From Thiotrichales bacterium (GTDB lineage: Bacteria; Pseudomonadota; Gammaproteobacteria; Beggiatoales; Beggiatoaceae): DNA of 64,000 bases. Made by a program: the position numbers and the translations under genes. Positions 57,694 through 64,000 of this stretch are shown here, one piece after another (within the stretch, counting starts at the first letter, position 1; every line of letters begins with the position of its first letter). The DNA lies in assembly GCA_016744475.1 (NCBI GenBank), contig JADGEH010000008.1:1-64000 (forward strand), read 5' to 3'. The notes under the pieces were generated by a model that saw nothing but the letters and a program-made list of their open reading frames with translations, was not told where the DNA came from and made no database searches.

Positions 57694-58494
<801 letters not shown>

Positions 58495-58530
58495 TCACTC
58501 CAGGTTGTTTTCTTAAAAAAACCAAATCGA

Positions 58531-58947
58531 CTAGGTGTTGCTTTTCAAAAAATAGCCAGCCTGAGCAGCCGCAAAAGCTGCCATTAAAGCAAGAGGTGAC
58601 AATTTCAAAAAAAACATACCTACAACAAATAAAATTAACGTCACCACAAAACGCTGCACCGCTCCGATGTAAAGCAAAGCCACTTCACTTCCAGGAGCTT
58701 GCTGCGACATTTTTGCAGCCATTTGCAATTTACGTTCGGTAGACCAAACATTCAACATGGCTATGAAGCCACCAAAAATGGCCGACTGCGCGGCAAAAAA
58801 ACCTTCAAAATATAAAAAAGCGAAAGCTGTTAATAATGTTAAAAATAATTGAGCAGACAATATTTTACGTGCTCCCGTATCGCTCTGCACAAAAACGGGA
58901 GAAGAGACATCATCTGTTACTTTATTTGATAAATTTTCTTCAGTCAT
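58531..58947 (-). CDS. atpI: ATP synthase subunit I
   Basis: This is a small membrane protein of 138 residues at the head of the operon, with about four hydrophobic segments (e.g. LFLTLLTAFAFLYFEG, GFIAMLNVWSTERKL). AtpI assists c-ring assembly and is not part of the final complex. A GTG five codons upstream (58962) is an alternative start. Confidence 0.86.
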   Translation of the reverse strand: MTEENLSNKVTDDVSSPVFVQSDTGARKILSAQLFLTLLTAFAFLYFEGFFAAQSAIFGGFIAMLNVWSTERKLQMAAKMSQQAPGSEVALLYIGAVQRFVVTLILFVVGMFFLKLSPLALMAAFAAAQAGYFLKSNT

Positions 58948-59068
58948 AAAATGAATAATCACAACACATCAAGTCACTGCTGCGTTGCAGCATTGATAGA
59001 AGGTGCGCATTATAGAGATAAGCAAATGCTCAGTCAATACACTAATAAACAATAATTATAAGGTTACT

Positions 59069-59731
59069 TTAAGCTTTGCCGCTATTAAGAGGGTTATTAA
59101 TACGAATTAAATGACGTTGCGCCTCTAAGTCTGGCACCTTAAGAGAGGTGACTAAGTAAGGCTTTTTTTGTTCGCTCAAAGAGGCTAATTCATTTTTGAT
59201 GAGCTGTCCTTTCATGGCTAACAAGTAACCATCAATGCCTATTAGATCAATAGTTTGCTGAAAAAACTTAGATATATCACTGTAAGCACGACTAATCACT
59301 ATATCATAATATTCTTCTGAAGAATGTGATTCTATTCGTTGGCATATTGATTGGATATTCCTTAATTGGAGTTCTATACAGGCCTGACGAACAAAGCGTA
59401 TTTTTTTTTGATTACTGTCTAATAAGGTGAACTGCATATCTGGACGTGCTATAGCTAATAAGATACCGGGCAAACCCGCCCCCGTTCCTACGTCCAATAC
59501 AGTGGTTCCCTGTAGATGCGGCAAAACCACAAGGCTGTCCATCACATGCCGAATCAACATTTGCCAAGGATCATGAATCGCTGTCAGGTTATAGGTGTGA
59601 CTCCATTTCTCGAGCAGGGCTAAATAATTTATGATTTTTTGGTGCTGCTCAATCGATAAAGAAAGGGACGCTTGCTGGAGATAATCCTGCAAACGTACAT
59701 GCAGTGCATCTTGAATCGCTAATACCGGCAT
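59069..59731 (-). CDS. rsmG: 16S rRNA (G527-N7) methyltransferase RsmG
   Basis: This SAM-dependent methyltransferase, 220 residues, modifies G527 of 16S rRNA. It has YNLTAIHDPWQMLIRHVMDS, the SAM loop VLDVGTGAGLPGILLA and ISRAYSDISKF. In many relatives mnmG, parA and parB lie around this gene; here folK is upstream and atpI downstream. Confidence 0.95.
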   Translation of the reverse strand: MPVLAIQDALHVRLQDYLQQASLSLSIEQHQKIINYLALLEKWSHTYNLTAIHDPWQMLIRHVMDSLVVLPHLQGTTVLDVGTGAGLPGILLAIARPDMQFTLLDSNQKKIRFVRQACIELQLRNIQSICQRIESHSSEEYYDIVISRAYSDISKFFQQTIDLIGIDGYLLAMKGQLIKNELASLSEQKKPYLVTSLKVPDLEAQRHLIRINNPLNSGKA

Positions 59732-59753
59732 TTGTACGTACTTTTAGGTGGAA

Positions 59754-60251
59754 TTATGAGAATGTCACATCGACCACCCATAAGGCTTGATGGCTGGCAT
59801 TAAATGCCTGCCATAAATCAGCATAGGTGTGTTGGGTGATGGGATGTTTGCCTTGAGGGAAAATATCGGCAAGAGGACGCAAAACAAAAGCGTATTTGAG
59901 AATTTCATCGCGTGGTAAGCGTAATTTATCCTGTTCAATGATCTGTTGGTCATACAGCAATAAGTCTAAGTCCAGAGTTCTGCTGCTAAATTTTTCATGA
60001 CCACGTTGACGATGGTGTGCAGTTTCAATCTCTGCCAGACACTGATTAACCGCTAAAGCTTCTTCCTGGGTCTGAAAACCAACTACCAAATTATAAAAAT
60101 TATCCCCAGTAAAGCCCACCGCCGCGCTTTCATAGACAGGAGATACCTGCAATTCACCATAAATCTCTCGCAAAGCACGCACACCTGAGTGAATATTGTG
60201 ACTCGGTTGGATGTTACTACCGATGCTGACGTAAACTTGATGTGGGTTCAA
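59754..60251 (-). CDS. folK: 2-amino-4-hydroxy-6-hydroxymethyldihydropteridine pyrophosphokinase
   Basis: HPPK transfers pyrophosphate from ATP to the pterin in folate synthesis. The 165 residues include VYVSIGSNIQPS, AAVGFTGDNFYNLVV and the metal-binding signature RTLDLDLLLYD. The start codon is TTG at 60251. It is close to rsmG (22 bp). Confidence 0.94.
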   Translation of the reverse strand: MNPHQVYVSIGSNIQPSHNIHSGVRALREIYGELQVSPVYESAAVGFTGDNFYNLVVGFQTQEEALAVNQCLAEIETAHHRQRGHEKFSSRTLDLDLLLYDQQIIEQDKLRLPRDEILKYAFVLRPLADIFPQGKHPITQHTYADLWQAFNASHQALWVVDVTFS

Positions 60252-60329
60252 ACTAGATAAAGTCTCTTAGAATAAAAGGGGATAAAAAATTCCTATTTTC
60301 CGTTTAAAAACAGAGCTAAACGGAAAAAG

Positions 60330-61130
60330 CTATTTTTTAAGCGAATTCTGGAATTCAGGTTCCGACTCATTCCAATCATGTCGTTCTACATCCCAGTCTC
60401 GCGCCAGATAAATAAACGGCGTATCAATTAAAGCAATTAAAACTTTAAAGAAATATTTAGCCAATGCCAATTGGAACGCCACGATCAGCGCATCCATCAT
60501 GCTCATCTCAGGATTTTTTTCAAGAAACAAAGGCCACCAAACAATCATGGCATATAACACGGTATCAACCGCTTGGGAGCTAATGGTTGAGACATTATTG
60601 CGTAACCACAAATGTTTGCCGTTGGTTTTGTGCTTAATATAATGAAAAATCCATACGTCTAAATTTTGGCTCACCAAGTATACAAACAAAGAGCCTAAGA
60701 CAAAATGCGGGGTAAAATTAAACAAGGTCAGCAATGCCGCATGTGTATCTAACGCCATTTGCCGTTCTGCTGAAGGCAAAAACATCAAACTAAACGACAT
60801 CATCACCACTACAATAACACTCGTTGCAAACCCTAACATCACCGCACGATTGGCTTCACGCCGACCATATTTTTCGCTTAATAAATCAGTTGCAAAATAA
60901 ATCCCCGCATAAAGAATCAAGCCTAAGCTGGTTTCCAGGCCAAAAATCATAGTGAGTTTAGGGCCTTGAATATTGCTTAACATAATATTCAGCACCACCA
61001 CACCATATAAGCCCATTTTGCCGAAAATGCGGTACATCAAGAGAGTCAGGGATAAATCCACCGCAACAACAACTATCCACAATAAGTCTTGGTGTTGGGC
61101 AAAAAAATCGCTAATAAATGTAGGCAGCAT
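60330..61130 (-). CDS. yhhQ: queuosine precursor transporter (YhhQ family)
   Basis: This 266-residue inner-membrane protein of the VUT/ECF-related family takes up preQ0/preQ1-type queuosine precursors. It has about six membrane segments; SEKYGRREANRAVMLGF and the charged SSQAVDTVLYAMIVWW motifs are conserved in the family. No preQ1 riboswitch is evident in the 126 bp upstream. Confidence 0.88.
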   Translation of the reverse strand: MLPTFISDFFAQHQDLLWIVVVAVDLSLTLLMYRIFGKMGLYGVVVLNIMLSNIQGPKLTMIFGLETSLGLILYAGIYFATDLLSEKYGRREANRAVMLGFATSVIVVVMMSFSLMFLPSAERQMALDTHAALLTLFNFTPHFVLGSLFVYLVSQNLDVWIFHYIKHKTNGKHLWLRNNVSTISSQAVDTVLYAMIVWWPLFLEKNPEMSMMDALIVAFQLALAKYFFKVLIALIDTPFIYLARDWDVERHDWNESEPEFQNSLKK

Positions 61131-61256
61131 AATAGTGTCTCAAGGTTTTTAGTCACAAATGGGGGTGTGAATTATTCAAGCAAAGCGATTCTAATGAGCA
61201 AAAATTGAACCATAGCTTATTTTAGACCAGAAAGACACCATACTATCCACCACTCA

Positions 61257-62297
61257 TTAACCTCCTGTCATATTCATATAGCGCAAAAGACTAGGTTGTT
61301 GTGAATCAGCAAAGTCATGACCTTTAGGTTTAAGTGTCATCGCCGTCATAATCGTTTGTTTTAAATACTGCATATCACCAGGATGTGTGCGCACCACTTG
61401 GCGCAAATCCACAGAATGTTCTTGCCCCAAACACAATAATAAACGCCCTTCAGCCGTTAAACGCACACGATTGCAGGTATCGCAAAAATTATGACTATGC
61501 GGAGAAATAAAACCCACGCGGGTCTCTGGATAATCTGCAAGGCGATAATAACGAGCCGGCCCACCAGATTGCTCAGTGGTCGGTAACAAATGATATTTCT
61601 GCTGTAAATCTTGCAAAATTTGCTGGCTTGAATAATAAGATTGCTCGCGATCACGATCACTCATCCAACCCAACGGCATTTCTTCAATAAAACTAATATC
61701 CAATTGCTCAGCCAGAGCAAAGGCCAATAAATCCAAGACTTCATCATGATTACGCTGCCGCAAAATCACAGCATTCAACTTAACACCTTCAAATCCCGCT
61801 TGTTTTGCCGCTCGAACCCCTTCTAAAACCTGTTCTAATTGTCCCAATCGTGTGAGCCGCTGAAACCGCTCAGGCTTTAAGCTGTCCAAACTAATATTTA
61901 AATGCTTCACGCCAGCGTCGCGTAAAGCAGGAGCAAAGCGTTTCAATTGCGAACCATTTGTGGTCAGCGCTAAATTCTTTAAGCCCGGTAACTGCCCTAA
62001 ATTTTCCAACAAGGACACAATATTTTGACGTACCAAAGGCTCACCGCCCGTTATACGGATTTTATTCACGCCCAACTCAATAAAAGCTTGTCCAATCCAG
62101 GTGATTTCTTCTAAAGATAAAATCTGTGCGCGTCGCAAAAAACGCATATCGTCATTCATACAATAAATGCAGCGAAAATCGCAGCGATCTGTGACCGAAA
62201 TGCGCAAGTAAGTGACTTTGCGCTGAAAAGCATCTTGTAATTGTGACAAAGAGGTAGGGGACACTTCAGGGGAAGGGGGTAATGCGCGAACGCTCAT
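61257..62297 (-). CDS. moaA: GTP 3',8-cyclase MoaA
   Basis: MoaA is the radical-SAM enzyme of the first molybdenum-cofactor step. It has 346 residues, with the N-terminal cluster cysteines 39, 43 and 46 (VTDRCDFRCIYCM) and the C-terminal cluster in NFCDTCNRVRLTAEGRLLLC. The C-terminus ends in GG, essential in the family. I chose the ATG at 62297 (GGAG 9 nt upstream); a TTG at 62312 is also possible. No other moa gene is adjacent. Confidence 0.94.
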   Translation of the reverse strand: MSVRALPPSPEVSPTSLSQLQDAFQRKVTYLRISVTDRCDFRCIYCMNDDMRFLRRAQILSLEEITWIGQAFIELGVNKIRITGGEPLVRQNIVSLLENLGQLPGLKNLALTTNGSQLKRFAPALRDAGVKHLNISLDSLKPERFQRLTRLGQLEQVLEGVRAAKQAGFEGVKLNAVILRQRNHDEVLDLLAFALAEQLDISFIEEMPLGWMSDRDREQSYYSSQQILQDLQQKYHLLPTTEQSGGPARYYRLADYPETRVGFISPHSHNFCDTCNRVRLTAEGRLLLCLGQEHSVDLRQVVRTHPGDMQYLKQTIMTAMTLKPKGHDFADSQQPSLLRYMNMTGG

Positions 62298-62455
62298 AAT
62301 CTCAGGCTCCAATGCTCATTTTTAGGAACACACCTTTTATCACTGAGCAACCTTCTCTGTGTTGCGGGTACGTCGTGATAAAAAGCTCCATCTTCTAGAC
62401 TTTTTGACATTTGCGGCTAAAAATTCAATCAGCCTCAAATATCAACAGAGCCTAA

Positions 62456-62614
62456 GAGCCTATACGAAGATGGGGAATCGAAGCGAAAATGCGCTATTTT
62501 GAGGCAGGTTTTTCGGTTTTTTAAGGCGAATAGCGGGCTATTTGTTGATAAAAAGCGGAAAACCTGACCAAAAGGGCGGATTTGCAGCCGATGATCCCGT
62601 TTTCGTATAGGCTC
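62456..62614 (+). repeat. palindromic element A5 (159 bp)
   Basis: Tips GAGCCTATACGAA and complement with TAA direct repeats (62453-62455 and 62615-62617). It lies 89 bp from element B4, making this a tandem pair of different tip families. Confidence 0.9.
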
Positions 62615-62703
62615 TAAGCCACCATCTTACTCCTTAATGATGACTCGAAGTTCTCCAAAAAAGCACGAACTTGATACATATCAAACACACGTTTTATATT
62701 ATT

Positions 62704-62863
62704 AGACTTGTTGCGAAGGTAAACATCGTAGCGAAAAGGTGTGGTTTTGAGGCTATTTTTTCGGTTTTTTGAGACGAATAACGGGTGATTGGTTGAGAAA
62801 AAGTGGAAAAATAGACCAAAACCCACGCCTTTGCAGTCGATGAAGACCCATTGCAACAAGTCT
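62704..62863 (+). repeat. palindromic element B4 (160 bp)
   Basis: Tips AGACTTGTTGC and GCAACAAGTCT, ATT direct repeats (62701-62703 and 62864-62866). The right repeat overlaps the hslU stop codon at 62865-62867, so it sits exactly at that 3' end. Confidence 0.9.
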
Positions 62864-62864
62864 A

Positions 62865-64000
62865 TTATAAAATATACCGACTTAAATCTTCATTTTGAAC
62901 CAAGTCCGCTAAATGCTCATTCACATAATCCGCATCAATTTTGATGGTATCGTCATTGCCATCAGAAGCCGAAAATGAAATCTCCTCAACCAATGATTCC
63001 ATCACCGTGTGCAAACGTCTAGCCCCGATGTTTTCAGTGCGCTCATTCACCTGCCAAGCCATTTCTGCAATTCTTTGAATGGCAGAAGCATCAAATGTCA
63101 AATGCACACCTTCAGTCTCCAACAAAGCGGAATATTGTTCCGTTAAAGAGGCATTAGGTTCGGTTAAAATCCGCACAAAATCTTCAACGGTTAAGGAATT
63201 TAGCTCAACGCGAATCGGCAAACGTCCCTGCAACTCAGGAATCAAATCAGACGGTTTGGCGTAATGAAAAGCGCCTGATGCAATAAATAAAATATGATCG
63301 GTTTTGACCATACCCTGCTTAGTCGTCACCGTCGAACCTTCTACTAAAGGCAATAAATCACGCTGTACGCCTTCACGAGACACATCGGCACTACTATGCT
63401 CTGCACGCTTGGCAATTTTATCCAGTTCATCTAAAAACACGATGCCGTGTTGCTCTACTCGTTCGACGGCATTGGCTTTGAGGTCATCTTCATTAATCAT
63501 CTCATCGGCTTCTTCTTCGCTAATGAGTTTCATAGCTTCTTTAACGCTCAACTTACGGGTGCGGCTGCGATTATTACCCATGTTCTGAAACATATTTTGC
63601 AACTGGCTGGTCATTTCTTCCATACCCGGCGGAGCCATGATTTCTACCCCAATACGGGTTTCACTGACTTCAATTTCAATCTCTTTATCATCAAGCTTGC
63701 CTTCACGCAGCATTTTGCGGAATTTTTGTCGCGTGGCAGAATCTTCAAGTTCTTCTTCATCGACGCCTCGTGCTGGTGGTAACAAAGCATCCAACACACG
63801 CTCTTCAGCTAAATCTAAGGCTTGATCATGCACGGTTTGCATGGCTTCTTCGCGCAGCATTTTCATCGCCATATCGACTAGATCGCGGATGATCGACTCC
63901 ACATCACGCCCCACATAGCCCACTTCAGTGAACTTAGTCGCTTCAATCTTGATAAAAGGGGCTTTTGCTAAACGCGCCAAACGTCGTGCGATTTCTGTTT
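62865..64000 (-). CDS. hslU: HslU ATPase subunit of the HslUV protease (partial)
   Basis: The reading frame is open to the window edge, so the N-terminus and Walker A lie outside. The visible part covers [20 protein letters not shown], the I-domain (about 120 residues), Walker [13 protein letters not shown], the sensor regions ([20 protein letters not shown]) and the C-terminal AAA+ subdomain ending EDLSRYIL, the HslV-activating tail. hslV would be expected just beyond the edge. Confidence 0.96.
   Translation of the reverse strand, partial: TEIARRLARLAKAPFIKIEATKFTEVGYVGRDVESIIRDLVDMAMKMLREEAMQTVHDQALDLAEERVLDALLPPARGVDEEELEDSATRQKFRKMLREGKLDDKEIEIEVSETRIGVEIMAPPGMEEMTSQLQNMFQNMGNNRSRTRKLSVKEAMKLISEEEADEMINEDDLKANAVERVEQHGIVFLDELDKIAKRAEHSSADVSREGVQRDLLPLVEGSTVTTKQGMVKTDHILFIASGAFHYAKPSDLIPELQGRLPIRVELNSLTVEDFVRILTEPNASLTEQYSALLETEGVHLTFDASAIQRIAEMAWQVNERTENIGARRLHTVMESLVEEISFSASDGNDDTIKIDADYVNEHLADLVQNEDLSRYIL

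Larger units (their letters stand above)
62298..62864. other. hslU-moaA gap with two palindromic elements
   Basis: The 567-bp space between hslU and moaA (both minus strand) is filled by element A5 (62456-62614) and B4 (62704-62863), with about 90 bp between them. The 160 bp next to moaA should hold its promoter; no motif is assigned. Confidence 0.6.

Overview
The window looks like ordinary chromosome from a moderately AT-rich gammaproteobacterium. The evidence is the block rpsB-tsf-pyrH-frr-uppS-cdsA-dxr-rseP-bamA-skp-lpxD-fabZ-lpxA, an smc-zipA pair (ZipA is a gammaproteobacterial division protein), a nine-gene F-type ATP synthase operon and a partial hslU. A TPR-CHAT protein next to a DUF928 protein, a MORN-repeat protein, an exported rhodanese and very many short dispersed repeats suggest a large filamentous sulfur bacterium of the Beggiatoa/Thiothrix kind. 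That placement is inference only.

Layout: 1-8750 holds an OmpA-type lipoprotein, an HPt protein, a methyltransferase, a DUF336 protein, an M16 protease, a conserved unknown protein, a histidine kinase and zipA. 9100-26050 is a long minus-strand block from rpsB down to smc, covering translation, nucleotide supply, isoprenoid and phospholipid precursors, envelope biogenesis (RseP, BamA, Skp, LpxD, FabZ, LpxA) and chromosome condensation and division (Smc, ZipA). lpxB is not at its usual place after lpxA. 26459-33250 carries map, a beta-propeller lipoprotein, a decayed IS630-type transposase, a sigma-54 response regulator, metF and a DUF928 gene. 33557-39688 carries the TPR-CHAT gene, a YgfB-type gene, tyrA, a macrodomain gene and an FAD amine-oxidase-like gene. 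39775-51745 carries a secreted unknown, a secretin, a ComEA-like protein, an exported rhodanese, rimO, a MORN protein with an unknown partner, a lone DppB-type permease and a YgjP-type metalloprotein. 51824-64000 carries atpIBEFHAGDC, rsmG, folK, yhhQ, moaA and the 3' part of hslU.

The most striking content is non-coding: a superfamily of about 160-bp, nearly full-length palindromic elements. Eleven full copies and several partial or shortened ones lie in intergenic DNA, about one per 4 kb. They share an internal core and a 4-5 nt apex, but their terminal inverted repeats fall into distinct tip families, each with its own target-site duplication: A, 159 bp, TTA/TAA; B and C, 159-163 bp, ATT/AAT; D, 159 bp, YTAG. 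Many lie directly at stop codons, and one supplies part of a stop codon. They look like MITEs that have changed tips while keeping one core, which suggests mobilisation by different IS5-like transposases or selection on the hairpin. No cognate transposase is present in the window.
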